DNA of 64,000 nucleotides from contig JAIOOR010000003.1 of assembly GCA_021414365.1 (NCBI GenBank), positions 47,014 through 111,013 of the forward strand. Reading direction: 5' to 3'. Position numbers and translations under genes: made by a program. The notes beneath the pieces are model-generated. The model saw only the letters and a program-made list of their open reading frames with translations. It was not told the origin of the DNA and did not search any database. The stretch's first letter is position 1; each line of letters starts with the position of its first letter. This document shows positions 11,084-21,121 of this stretch, piece by piece. Source of the stretch: Nitrosarchaeum sp. GTDB taxonomy: Archaea; Thermoproteota; Nitrososphaeria; Nitrososphaerales; Nitrosopumilaceae.

Positions 11084-11730
11084 AAATTTTTCTTGACACT
11101 GCAAATTTAGAAGCAATTCGAAAATTCAATGATATGGGATTGTTAGATGGAATTACCACAAATCCTTCATTAATGTCTAAAGAAGGTGGTGATCCAAAAA
11201 AGGTCATGGAAGAAATTACAAAAATCATCAAAGGCGATGTTAGTCTGGAAGTTGTAAGTACTCAATATTCTGGAATGATCGAAGAAGGTAAACGTTTACG
11301 TCAATACGGTGAAAATGTCATTGTCAAAGTTCCAATGACTCCTGATGGTTTGAAAGCATGCAAATACCTTTCATCACAAGGAATACCTGTAAATGTCACA
11401 TTGGTTTTTTCTCCAAATCAAGCATTACTTGCAGCAAAATCAGGCGCAAAATATGTCAGTCCATTTATTGGAAGATTGGATGATGTTGGTCAAGATGGAA
11501 TGTCTTTGATTCAAGATATTAAAAAAATATTTGATAACTATAATTTTGGAACACAAATTCTAGTTGCAAGCATTCGCCATCCAATGCATGTTGTTGAGGC
11601 TGCAAAAATTGGAGCTCATGTTGTCACTTTACCTCCTGCAGTTTTAGATAAAATGTTGCAACACCCTCTTACTGATATTGGATTAGAAAATTTCCTGTCT
11701 GACTGGAAAAAACTAAAAGCAGGAATCTAA
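11080..11730 (+). CDS. Transaldolase (TalC/FSA type)
   Basis: [36 protein letters not shown]. Confidence 0.95.
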   Translation: [216 protein letters not shown]

Positions 11731-11779
11731 CATAAAAATTAAAATCTATAATTCTATTTTTGTGATTTTTTTCTATGAA

Positions 11780-12205
11780 TTATTTTACTATAGTAATTGG
11801 TATCTTTGATTTATGAAGTAAATAATTTGAAACACTTCCAAGAAATACTTCTGAAGCTGGATCCGGTCCTCTTGAACCTATTATGATTAAATCAAATTTC
11901 CCCTCTTTTAAAAAATCATTAATTGTTTTACCTATGTTTTCTCCTTTTAGGATTTTTCCCGCAAATGAAACCCTATTTTCTTTTAAACTCTTTTGAGCCT
12001 CTATAATTATTGCTTCAGCTCCTTTGATCTGTTTCTGCTTTATTTCAGATGAAACTGGAAATTGAAATCCTAGAGAATATCTGACAACATTTATGCCTAT
12101 AATTTTTGCATCTATTGGTTTTGCAATGATTGAAGCCAATTTCAATCCTCTCAGAGATGATTTTGAACCGTCAAGTGGAACTAGTATATTTTTAATTTTT
12201 TTCAT
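11780..12205 (-). CDS. Universal stress protein family (UspA)
   Basis: ILVPLDGSKSSLRGLKLA ... IIGSRGPDPASEVFLGSVSNYLLHKSKIPI. Confidence 0.92.
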   Translation of the reverse strand: MKKIKNILVPLDGSKSSLRGLKLASIIAKPIDAKIIGINVVRYSLGFQFPVSSEIKQKQIKGAEAIIIEAQKSLKENRVSFAGKILKGENIGKTINDFLKEGKFDLIIIGSRGPDPASEVFLGSVSNYLLHKSKIPITIVK

Positions 12206-12310
12206 AAAGATACAAAATTGTATTGATAATTAAAGATGTTTTTCACACTATTCCCTATATTTTTTGAATAGTATGTACTAATGATGTATTTAAAAATGAA
12301 AAATGAGGTT

Positions 12311-12580
12311 TTATGATCCTTTATTTGTGCTCTTTCTTGAACCAGTGCCTCTACCTGTAATTCTGGTCATTCCTTCAGTTGAAGGTCTTGGTTTTACATC
12401 TGGCAAATCGCCTAATCTTTTTGCACCAGTACCTCTACCTGTGTGAACCATTCTATTTGCCGCTTGTTTTTTCTTTTCCTCTTGGATTTTTTTGTATGCG
12501 TCTCCCGCCCAAGATTTTTCTCCATCATCTACTTCCCTGGTTCCAGTACCTCTACCTGTTCTAATTCTAATTTTTCCCAT
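12311..12580 (-). CDS. Small basic protein with three TGRGTG repeats, unknown
   Basis: RTGRGTGTR, HTGRGTGAK, ITGRGTGSR. Confidence 0.75.
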   Translation of the reverse strand: MGKIRIRTGRGTGTREVDDGEKSWAGDAYKKIQEEKKKQAANRMVHTGRGTGAKRLGDLPDVKPRPSTEGMTRITGRGTGSRKSTNKGS

Positions 12581-12729
12581 AATTGCTATTATTTTATCTT
12601 GTATTTATTTAAGCTCATTTTATTATGAGCAATTATATTTTGAGAAATATGGGATATTCAATTAATTATTGTGCTAATCCAATTAGATATTTTGATACCT
12701 TCATAACTTCTATAGAATTGTGATTGTAT

Positions 12730-13551
12730 GTGGTTAAAAAAAATAAACTGTATTTCTTACTTCCCATAATTGCTGTTATTCTTATTTTTGTTAACGAATC
12801 TTTTGGGGATTCTATATTTAGTTCTCCTTATGGTCAGGCTATTAACAAATACTCTGTCTATGTTCATTTTCAACCTGAATGGAAAAGCTATCCTGGAAGT
12901 ATACTATATGATATTACAAACGTGTGGTCAAACCCTAATAATTCACAAACTAAAGAATTAAACTATGATTATTTAGACAACCCTGTAATTACAGATTATA
13001 ACTCTAATCAACTAGAATATCAAAAGCAAAAATCATTTGTTGAATTAAAACATGGATTTAGTAATTGTGAATCTAGTTGGAAACCACCTCTCTATAGATA
13101 CACAGTTGATAGTGTTCGTAATGGAATCGAAGTACTACAAGGAACTCAATTAAATAATGATCCTTACATTTCAATTTATCCAAATATTCCAAATGATAAA
13201 TACAATTTAGAAAAGCAAGCAGAAATAATAAAGCAAGGATATGCTCAATTCATACCTGTTTGTACTTCAAAAGATTCGACTTCTTATGAATTTGCAGTTT
13301 CAATAAATGACAAAAACACTGCATTTGACGTTTATTTTGTACCGTCAGAAACTGAATTACACAATTATCTAGATGATAATTCTTTTATCTCTTATGAACA
13401 AAAAGGATGCTTTGCAATTAATCATTATAGTTTTAGTGGTATTTGTAATAATGTGGGGAAAAATTCAGGATTACTGATTATAATACCTGATAATTTAGAA
13501 TTGTCTTTAACTAAAGTAAAAGTCAGTCTACATGAAAAATTATCTGATTAG
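12730..13551 (+). CDS. Secreted/membrane-anchored protein, unknown
   Basis: N-terminal hydrophobic signal; likely GTG start (VVKKNKLYFLLPIIAVILIFV). Confidence 0.65.
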   Translation: MVKKNKLYFLLPIIAVILIFVNESFGDSIFSSPYGQAINKYSVYVHFQPEWKSYPGSILYDITNVWSNPNNSQTKELNYDYLDNPVITDYNSNQLEYQKQKSFVELKHGFSNCESSWKPPLYRYTVDSVRNGIEVLQGTQLNNDPYISIYPNIPNDKYNLEKQAEIIKQGYAQFIPVCTSKDSTSYEFAVSINDKNTAFDVYFVPSETELHNYLDDNSFISYEQKGCFAINHYSFSGICNNVGKNSGLLIIIPDNLELSLTKVKVSLHEKLSD

Positions 13552-13556
13552 TAATT

Positions 13557-14582
13557 TTAATTACTAATCCAACCGAGTTTTCTAAAATAAATAAACATTA
13601 ATGCTACTGGTATTAATGCTACCAGAATTAATATTATGAATGAAGTATAAGGTCCCAAAAACGTTGAAGTATTATGAATATCTGTAATTCCACCTGGTAA
13701 AGTTACGTTCATCCCATAAAATGTTGCAACAGCTGTTCCAGGAATTGAAAATGTGAAAATTATTGTTAACACTGCGAGTATTTTGTTTGTTTTTTCGGTA
13801 CTGAGCATGAAATCTGTATCTTTGTAAATTTCCATTGTTTCTCTAGACTCTTCAAGAGTCTCAATAACTTTGTCAATGTGATCAATTACATCGTCAAAAT
13901 ATAATGAAAGATCTTCCTCATCTGAAAATCTTTTGATATTTTTAGCAATCTCTAATACGAATTTTTTTAATGGGTTTACTATTCTTCTCATACTGTTAAT
14001 ATCTCTTCTAAGTAATGCAATGCTTCTTGCCACTGATTTTGTCTCATCAAACACTTCGTCTTCAAGGTCATCTAAATTTGCAATTACCTTTCTTGATATA
14101 TGTAACAGATCATCTACCAAAATGTCTATTATTTCATGTAGTAGATTTCCTGTTGATTTTCCAAGTAATCTTTCTTTTCTATGTTGATCCAAATCGTTTT
14201 TACAAATATTCATTAAATCTACCAGTGGTTTTAAATCACCTTGATGGATAGTAACTAGAAAATCCCTCCCTACAAATATTGAAAGCTGACTGTTTCTTGA
14301 AATTCCAGGTTGTCGTAATAATGAAGGAAAATGCAATATTACAAAGAAATGATCATCATAACTATCTAATTTTGGTAGTTCAGATTTAGTCATACAGTCT
14401 TCAATATTTAATGTATTCCAATGATGCTGCAAAGCTAATTTTTCAATATCACTTCTATCTGGATTTTGTAAATCAATCCATTGAAATTTTTTACCTTGAA
14501 TTGTTTCTACACTTCGAGCTACGGTTATTCCAACTGGTTTTTTTCCAACATGTAATCGATTAGTAATGAATCCCTTTTTCAT
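13557..14582 (-). CDS. corA: CorA-family Mg2+/Co2+ transporter
   Basis: C-terminal FYGMNVTLPGG and two TMs. Confidence 0.95.
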   Translation of the reverse strand: MKKGFITNRLHVGKKPVGITVARSVETIQGKKFQWIDLQNPDRSDIEKLALQHHWNTLNIEDCMTKSELPKLDSYDDHFFVILHFPSLLRQPGISRNSQLSIFVGRDFLVTIHQGDLKPLVDLMNICKNDLDQHRKERLLGKSTGNLLHEIIDILVDDLLHISRKVIANLDDLEDEVFDETKSVARSIALLRRDINSMRRIVNPLKKFVLEIAKNIKRFSDEEDLSLYFDDVIDHIDKVIETLEESRETMEIYKDTDFMLSTEKTNKILAVLTIIFTFSIPGTAVATFYGMNVTLPGGITDIHNTSTFLGPYTSFIILILVALIPVALMFIYFRKLGWISN

Positions 14583-14680
14583 GTTGAATGGAAACCTGTT
14601 CCAACAAATTTAAAGCGATCGATTTATTGATAACAGATTCTCACAATTCAATTAGAATTAATTATTTGATGACTTTCAGA

Positions 14681-14764
14681 TTATTTCATCCATGGAAGTA
14701 AGTAATTAACTCCAACCCATGTGAGTCCAACGGTTATTGCCATGGCTATCCACCAAAATCTCAT
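14681..14764 (-). CDS. 27-aa single-TM micropeptide candidate
   Basis: Read by eye: MRFWWIAMAITVGLTWVGVNYLLPWMK*. Confidence 0.5.
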   Translation of the reverse strand: MRFWWIAMAITVGLTWVGVNYLLPWMK

Positions 14765-14861
14765 GATTGTAATTTCAACTGCTTAATAATAAATCTACAG
14801 GCTCATTCTTGTTATATTAAAATCAAAGATTATTACAGGATAAACGATTTTTTATTTTTGT

Positions 14862-14934
14862 GGCCCTCGTAGTACAGTGGCTAGTATAGGGGACTGTGGA
14901 TCCCCGGACAGGGGTTCGATTCCCCTCGAGGGCC
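14862..14934 (+). tRNA. tRNA-His (GTG)
   Basis: GGCCCTCG...CTGTGGAT...GGTTCGATTCCCC...CGAGGGCC; encoded G-1 opposite C73. Confidence 0.95.
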
Positions 14935-14944
14935 TACATAATTT

Positions 14945-15292
14945 TTAAAAAATACCGTATTTGCTAGATTCCATTTCTTCTTTAATGGCTAGTTTGAATC
15001 GTGGAGTCTTGCCTTCTATCTTGTTTGTAAGCCATGTGAGAAATTTTTTTTCCATTCCCTTTCCTTTTAATTTATCAAAATCTAATCCCATCTGATCAAC
15101 TAGCTTTTCTACTAGTGCTTTGTTGACACTTACAACAAAAAAATGCCATCCAAAAGCAAATTCCGAATCCGTCATTACAAAATCTTCTTGACCATGAACC
15201 ATTTCTTCTAACAGAGTAAGCTGATGTGATATTGCCTTGCTTGTTTTATCATAATCTATGGCAGATACATTGATGTTTATTCTATCTATCAT
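14945..15292 (-). CDS. Conserved hypothetical
   Basis: 115-aa ORF. Confidence 0.6.
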   Translation of the reverse strand: MIDRININVSAIDYDKTSKAISHQLTLLEEMVHGQEDFVMTDSEFAFGWHFFVVSVNKALVEKLVDQMGLDFDKLKGKGMEKKFLTWLTNKIEGKTPRFKLAIKEEMESSKYGIF

Positions 15293-15331
15293 GATTGTAT
15301 ATGGTTAACACAAAATAAAAGGATTCCATAA

Positions 15332-16090
15332 TTATTTTAAAAGATGTCCAAAATCTATATCAAAATGTGTTTTCATGATGTCTATGTAAGTCTGAATGGA
15401 TTCAGGAATTTCTTCTCCGCAAGAGACTCCTAAATTTTTAGCGTTAATCCAAATTATTAGAGTCTGAATGATTGTTAAGAATCTATCATTTCCAATCTCA
15501 GGTGTACTAATTGCTTTTGTATATCTCTCAGCAAATTCCCACGCAGTTACAAAATTTACACATTTTACTCCAAAAACTGCCAAGACTTGTTCCTGTAAGC
15601 TATTTGCTTTTCTGAAAGGAGTTTGGTTAATTATGTATGGGAATTCTACTTTTTCAGGAATACAATTTGGTAGAGGTCCCCAAATTGTTATTATTTTTGT
15701 ACCTGGTTTTAGATCTTTGAATTTATTCATCATGTGATTAATAATTTCTTCATCAGTAAACCAAAACAAAATCACTGTGGCATCTGAAATATCCGCATTC
15801 TGAATGTCTTTACAGATTAATTCTCCTAAAAGATCTTCCTGATTTAGAGTCTCTTTTGCTAGTCTGATCTTATCTAGATTATTATCTATGCCGACGGCTC
15901 TTTTTACGTTATATTCTTTTAAAGCTAATGCAATTCCTTTTCCATCCCCACACCCAAGATGATAAAAAATATCCAATTTTCCTAAATTTAAAAAATTAAA
16001 AATCTCTCTAAATGATTTATCTGGTAATTGTACATCTTCACCATTGACTATGTTTTCTGGTAGTAATTTTAGATACTCTTCTATTTTCAA
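15332..16090 (-). CDS. Class I SAM-dependent methyltransferase-like protein
   Basis: DIFYHLGCGDGKGIALALKEYNVKRAVGIDNN. Confidence 0.75.
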   Translation of the reverse strand: MKIEEYLKLLPENIVNGEDVQLPDKSFREIFNFLNLGKLDIFYHLGCGDGKGIALALKEYNVKRAVGIDNNLDKIRLAKETLNQEDLLGELICKDIQNADISDATVILFWFTDEEIINHMMNKFKDLKPGTKIITIWGPLPNCIPEKVEFPYIINQTPFRKANSLQEQVLAVFGVKCVNFVTAWEFAERYTKAISTPEIGNDRFLTIIQTLIIWINAKNLGVSCGEEIPESIQTYIDIMKTHFDIDFGHLLK

Positions 16091-16115
16091 TATTGAAATT
16101 AAATAAATGTTGAAT

Positions 16116-16385
16116 TTATTCCCTTATGCTTTCAAGTTTTGATACTGCTTGCCATAATTGTGTTCTTACATACGAAGGCATGTTAGGATCTTGTGTTACA
16201 TCATCTAACAAACTAATTGTATTGTTGGCTCTTACCGATAAGGAATATTCCTCATTATTCAAATCTGTTATTATGTCTGTGATGGCTTTTTTAATTGTCT
16301 TTGGTGTAGAATGATTTGTAGTAATTTGATTTAATGTTTCTATTGCTTCCCTCATTGTTTCTTTGTTTTGTTTATCGTCAGCCAT
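16116..16385 (-). CDS. UPF0147 family protein
   Basis: TPKTIKKAITDIITDLNNEEYSLSVRANNTISLLDDVTQDPNMPSYVRTQLWQAVSKLE. Confidence 0.85.
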   Translation of the reverse strand: MADDKQNKETMREAIETLNQITTNHSTPKTIKKAITDIITDLNNEEYSLSVRANNTISLLDDVTQDPNMPSYVRTQLWQAVSKLESIRE

Positions 16386-16421
16386 TTTTTACACCATTTA
16401 TTCACAATTTGAAGTATATAG

Positions 16422-16730
16422 TCACATCTCTACAAACACGTTATCTGATTCTACAGAAACATTGTATGATGCTAAATCTCTAATTTTAGCGGGAAATTTA
16501 ACTAATTTACCTGTTTTACAATCAAATTCAGCTTTATGCCATCCGCAAATTACATTACATCCATCCAATTTTCCTTCCGAAAGACTTGCTCCTGAATGAG
16601 TACAAGAATCATCCGTGGCACAATAAACACCATCAATATTTGCAACCATTACCTCTTTACCATCCACAGATACTTTAATCATTTTTCCAGGAATAATATC
16701 AGATGTTTTTCCGGCTATTATTTTACCCAT
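16422..16730 (-). CDS. Rieske [2Fe-2S] ferredoxin-like protein
   Basis: CTHSGASLSEGKLDGCNVICGWHKAEFD. Confidence 0.9.
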   Translation of the reverse strand: MGKIIAGKTSDIIPGKMIKVSVDGKEVMVANIDGVYCATDDSCTHSGASLSEGKLDGCNVICGWHKAEFDCKTGKLVKFPAKIRDLASYNVSVESDNVFVEM

Positions 16731-16769
16731 TATGGTTTTTAGTCTATCATTCTTAATATTTTTTCGTAT

Positions 16770-17555
16770 ATGGAACCAATGATTCGAGATGCTAGAAATT
16801 CTGATAAATCTAAAGTATTGAATTTTTGTAAAAATACATTTTCATGGGGTGATTACATTGAATATGTCTGGGACTATTGGATATCTGAGGGTGGCCTGTT
16901 TGTTGTTGAAAATCCAAATCCTATTGGCATATGTCATACGTTTTTCTCCGAAAATCAAGTATGGATTGAAGGAATTAGAATAAACTCTGATTTTCGTAGA
17001 CAAGGATTAGCTTCAAAATTAATCAAATACGTCGAATTAATCTCTAAAGAAAAACATGCCTCTTTTTCATTCATGCTAATTGATACTGAAAATCTATCGT
17101 CACTTCTAATGGCTAAAAATCTTAATTATAAAATATTTCAAACATGGAATTTTTATTCTCTTTTACCTCAAATTAATAATAATCATAAAATTCAATTTGC
17201 AAAAAATCTTAATCAGACAAAAATTTCTCACTATGTAAAATCATGGAGATGGTTAGTTTTAGATAAAGAGACATCGCTTTCATTATGTGATCAAAATAAA
17301 ATTATTTTTTCAGACGATTCTGGTGATATTTCAATAGCTATTCTTTCTGATTCAGAACATTTTGATAAAACTTTGATTGTGACTTTATCTTCTGGTTCAC
17401 AAATCAACACTTTGGAGCTTATTTCATACATCCAAAATTTTGGAGCAGAAAAAAATTATCAAAAAATACAAATCTTAACTAAAGAAAAATTACCTTTGAC
17501 AAATACTCTAGAACATAAAATTGCATTTAATTTAATGAAGAAGTTTTTACACTAA
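16770..17555 (+). CDS. GNAT N-acetyltransferase
   Basis: IRINSDFRRQGLASKLIKYVE. Confidence 0.8.
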   Translation: MEPMIRDARNSDKSKVLNFCKNTFSWGDYIEYVWDYWISEGGLFVVENPNPIGICHTFFSENQVWIEGIRINSDFRRQGLASKLIKYVELISKEKHASFSFMLIDTENLSSLLMAKNLNYKIFQTWNFYSLLPQINNNHKIQFAKNLNQTKISHYVKSWRWLVLDKETSLSLCDQNKIIFSDDSGDISIAILSDSEHFDKTLIVTLSSGSQINTLELISYIQNFGAEKNYQKIQILTKEKLPLTNTLEHKIAFNLMKKFLH

Positions 17556-18433
17556 CACTCATTAACAAATTTTATTGTATTTTTTAAAATTCCTAATTTT
17601 TCAATCTCCATTTCTATTTTATCGCCATTTTTAAGAAACACTGCATTTGGCTTGTTTAACATAACTCCTGCAGGTGTTCCAGTTGAAACGATGTCTCCTT
17701 TTTCAAGAGTCATCACTTTACTTAATTTAGACACTATTTCTGGTATTTTTATGAACATGTTATTTGTAGATGAGTTTTGTCGTAGTTCTCCGTTAATCTT
17801 AGTTGTTAATTTTAAATTCTGTGGATCTTTGATTTCATCCACTGTTGTTATCCATGGTCCAGATGGTGCGAATGTATCGAAACTTTTTCCTCGTGTAAAT
17901 TGTTTATCTTTAAATTGAATATCTCTTGCTGAAACATCATTTAAAATCATATATCCAAATATTGCTTCTTTGGCTTGTTCCTCGTTGATATTTTTGCAAT
18001 TTTTGCCTATTATCAAGGCTAATTCTACCTCGTAATCTAACTGAGTCACAAAATCTGGACAAACAATATCTGAGTCTGTCCCGTTTAGAGTTGTTCTGGG
18101 TTTTAGAACTATTGCCGGTTCTTCAGGGGGTGCTAAATTCTGTTCTTTGGCATGATCAATGTAATTAAAAGCTAAACAGATAATCTTATTTGGATTTGGA
18201 ATCGGACTTAGCAATTTGAATTTTGAAATATCTTCTTTGTATGGTAAAGTATCTATTTTGTCTTTGATTTCATCATACCATCCATCAAAAAGAAAATCTT
18301 TGATACTTTGAGGAATTGGAACTCCTGTTTGATAAGTAATTTCATCTTTTGTAGCGATCTTATCTCCTTTCACAAAACCGTATGTCTCACTATTTTCATG
18401 TAATAGTCGTGCTATTTTCATAATTTCATTCAC
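17552..18433 (-). CDS. Fumarylacetoacetate hydrolase family protein
   Basis: KIICLAFNYIDHAKEQ, DYEVELALIIGK, GDIVSTGTPAGV. Confidence 0.93.
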   Translation of the reverse strand: MNEIMKIARLLHENSETYGFVKGDKIATKDEITYQTGVPIPQSIKDFLFDGWYDEIKDKIDTLPYKEDISKFKLLSPIPNPNKIICLAFNYIDHAKEQNLAPPEEPAIVLKPRTTLNGTDSDIVCPDFVTQLDYEVELALIIGKNCKNINEEQAKEAIFGYMILNDVSARDIQFKDKQFTRGKSFDTFAPSGPWITTVDEIKDPQNLKLTTKINGELRQNSSTNNMFIKIPEIVSKLSKVMTLEKGDIVSTGTPAGVMLNKPNAVFLKNGDKIEMEIEKLGILKNTIKFVNEC

Positions 18434-20139
18434 TTATGTGTAAAAATTGCTTGATTTTGAGAATCTTTTCTACAATACCCGAATCTGACAAATTGAATTT
18501 CTTCACCATCTTTTAATTGTAAATAATACGGTTCTGTATAAACCTCCAACTCTTCTAAACTATTTTCGTTGAATTTATCATCAATAAACAATTGTTTTGG
18601 AATAAGAATTTTAATTATGTGAGCATTTTTTTGAGGAACCCATTGAATTTTTTGTACATTTATCATATCTCCATTTTCTATAAACTCTCCTTCTAATACA
18701 TCACTAATTTTTGATATCATTACATTGCCTAATCCTAATAGTCTGATTTGAGTTCCTTCTTTGATGTTTTCTGCATCTTCTCCTGAAATGTATATATTTT
18801 CATCCAAATCGATTTTTCTTTTTCCAATATCTTTTACTGGATGATTTGAAATTTCTACAAACGGAAATGGTAGTTTTTTTATTCTAAGTTTTTTTGGTTT
18901 ATTCACCATAAACAATCTGATGCTATCCGCATCAACAAATTTTCTATTAAATGATTCAAGTGCATCAAATGGTGCAAGTGTGTTTGCTTTAGTTAATCCT
19001 AAAGACAAAATGAATTTTTTTATTGCTTCTGGCTTGATTCCTCTTCTTTTGAGTGATTCCAAAGTAGGTAATCTTGGATCATCATACCATGATACTTTTC
19101 CTTCCTCTATCAATGGCTTTAGGATTCTCTTAGAAATTGGCATTCCCTTGAATTCGAGCCTGGAAAAGAAGTCTTGATACGGCTTTCGCATTTTTAGAGC
19201 GTCTAAAATTGCATCAATTAGCTCCTTTCTTAGTTCAAATTCTTTTGAACGAAATGCATGAGTAACCCCATCAATACTATCTTCGATTGCTACTGCAAAA
19301 TCATAGCTTGGCCATACTCGATATTTGTTTCCTAAAGTATAGTGTTTTTCATCAATTATTCTAAATAATACTGGATCTCGCATTACTGCATTATCTGCAG
19401 TCATATCCCCTCGAAATCTTATGATTGCATCTCCCGGTTTAAATTTGTCAAACATTTTTTCCCATCCTTTGATATTTTGCTTGATATCTCCTCTACTACA
19501 TTTGCATGCTATTCTTTCTTTTCTATTATTGCTAATATCTTCTCTCTTACAAATACAGACGTAAGCTTTTCCAGAATTGATTAACTCAATTCCTTTTTTA
19601 TAAAATATTTCCATATCGTCTGAAGTATTTTTTATTATGTCGAATTTTATTCCTAACCAGTCTAGTCCAACTTTGATTGCTGCATGATACTCCATTCTTT
19701 CAGCTTCTGGATTTGTGTCATCCATTCTTAAGATAAATTTGCCCCCATACATTTTTGCATACTCTGCATTAATGATAGCTGCCTTAGCATGTCCTATGTG
19801 TGGATATCCATTAGGTTCTGGTGGGAATCTTGTTATGACTTTTCCTTGTTCTGCTCCTTTTAATGGAGGTAATCCTTCTCTCTCCTCAATTTTTTCCTTT
19901 GGGATTAGAATATCTGGAAAATTTTCTTCTATTTCCTTTTTTTGCTCATCAAATGAAATTTTATTTATTGAAGAAACAATTTCTGCAATATCTACGATGA
20001 TTTCTTTTGCCTTATCTCTAAATTCTGGTTTGGTTCCAAGAATTTTTGCTAATACAATTTTATCTTGAGTTTTTCCTTCGTGTTCAAATGCATTTTGTAG
20101 TGCTATTTTTCTAATTTCTTTTCTAATCTCTTCATCCAA
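18430..20139 (-). CDS. gltX: Glutamyl-tRNA synthetase (archaeal type)
   Basis: FPPEPNGYPHIGHAKAAIIN, MPISKRILKPLI. Confidence 0.96.
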   Translation of the reverse strand: MDEEIRKEIRKIALQNAFEHEGKTQDKIVLAKILGTKPEFRDKAKEIIVDIAEIVSSINKISFDEQKKEIEENFPDILIPKEKIEEREGLPPLKGAEQGKVITRFPPEPNGYPHIGHAKAAIINAEYAKMYGGKFILRMDDTNPEAERMEYHAAIKVGLDWLGIKFDIIKNTSDDMEIFYKKGIELINSGKAYVCICKREDISNNRKERIACKCSRGDIKQNIKGWEKMFDKFKPGDAIIRFRGDMTADNAVMRDPVLFRIIDEKHYTLGNKYRVWPSYDFAVAIEDSIDGVTHAFRSKEFELRKELIDAILDALKMRKPYQDFFSRLEFKGMPISKRILKPLIEEGKVSWYDDPRLPTLESLKRRGIKPEAIKKFILSLGLTKANTLAPFDALESFNRKFVDADSIRLFMVNKPKKLRIKKLPFPFVEISNHPVKDIGKRKIDLDENIYISGEDAENIKEGTQIRLLGLGNVMISKISDVLEGEFIENGDMINVQKIQWVPQKNAHIIKILIPKQLFIDDKFNENSLEELEVYTEPYYLQLKDGEEIQFVRFGYCRKDSQNQAIFTHK

Positions 20140-20140
20140 A

Positions 20141-21121
20141 TTATAGACTCCTTCTTACCACAAAATCTAAAAGATCTGTTAATTCTGTTTTAGCAGAACC
20201 GGAATATTCGGAAAGTGATTTTTTTGCCATTTCTGCATATTTTAGAGCCTGTGTTCTTACTTCTTCTTCTATCCCAAGTGAACGAATCACATCTACTGCG
20301 TTTTTTAGGTCCTTTTTAGTTGCTTTTGAATTTCCAAATGCTTTGAGGATCACTTTTCTGTCATTCCCTTTGGATGATTTTATTGCCATAAGAATTGGAA
20401 GTGATTTCTTGCCCTCTCTTAGATCATTTCCAACAGGTTTTTTTGTAATTTTTGGATCTCCCATTACTCCAATAAGATCATCTGTAATTTGAAAAGCAAT
20501 TCCCAAACTTTTTCCAAAATTTGATAAATTTGAAATATCTTTTTGATTATTTGTAGCACAAATTGCACCCATTGAACATGATACATCAAATAACGCAGCA
20601 GTTTTTTTTCCAATCATTGCAATGTACTCTTTTTGTGTAGGAATTCTTTTCTCTTCGGCCATTTTTACATCTAATAATTGACCTTCACATACATCTACAC
20701 ATGCTTTTGCTAATCTTGAAACTAGTTGTACTTTTGCATCATTAGATAATTTTGAATCTGAGATTATTTGATATGCCTTTGAAAATAATACATCACCTGC
20801 TAGTATTGCAATGGGCATTCCAAATTTTTTATGAACTGTAGGTACACCGTGACGCATTTCATCATTATCCATAATGTCGTCATGAACCAAAGTAAAATTA
20901 TGAATCATTTCTACTGCGCTAGCTGCTGGTGTTGCAGTTGTTATTGTTCCACCTAAAATTTGACAACTCTTTATCACCATGTGAGGTCTAAGTCTTTTCC
21001 CCCCATGAACAATGAGATGTGCTGCTGCATCATAAAGCATTTTGGGATTTCCTTTTAGTTTGGAATTTAGGTATCTGTTTACAATTCTTGCATTTTTTTC
21101 AATTGTTTTTGATTTTTTCAT
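20141..21121 (-). CDS. Polyprenyl (geranylgeranyl) diphosphate synthase
   Basis: LVHDDIMDND and FQITDDLIGVMGD Asp-rich motifs. Confidence 0.95.
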   Translation of the reverse strand: MKKSKTIEKNARIVNRYLNSKLKGNPKMLYDAAAHLIVHGGKRLRPHMVIKSCQILGGTITTATPAASAVEMIHNFTLVHDDIMDNDEMRHGVPTVHKKFGMPIAILAGDVLFSKAYQIISDSKLSNDAKVQLVSRLAKACVDVCEGQLLDVKMAEEKRIPTQKEYIAMIGKKTAALFDVSCSMGAICATNNQKDISNLSNFGKSLGIAFQITDDLIGVMGDPKITKKPVGNDLREGKKSLPILMAIKSSKGNDRKVILKAFGNSKATKKDLKNAVDVIRSLGIEEEVRTQALKYAEMAKKSLSEYSGSAKTELTDLLDFVVRRSL

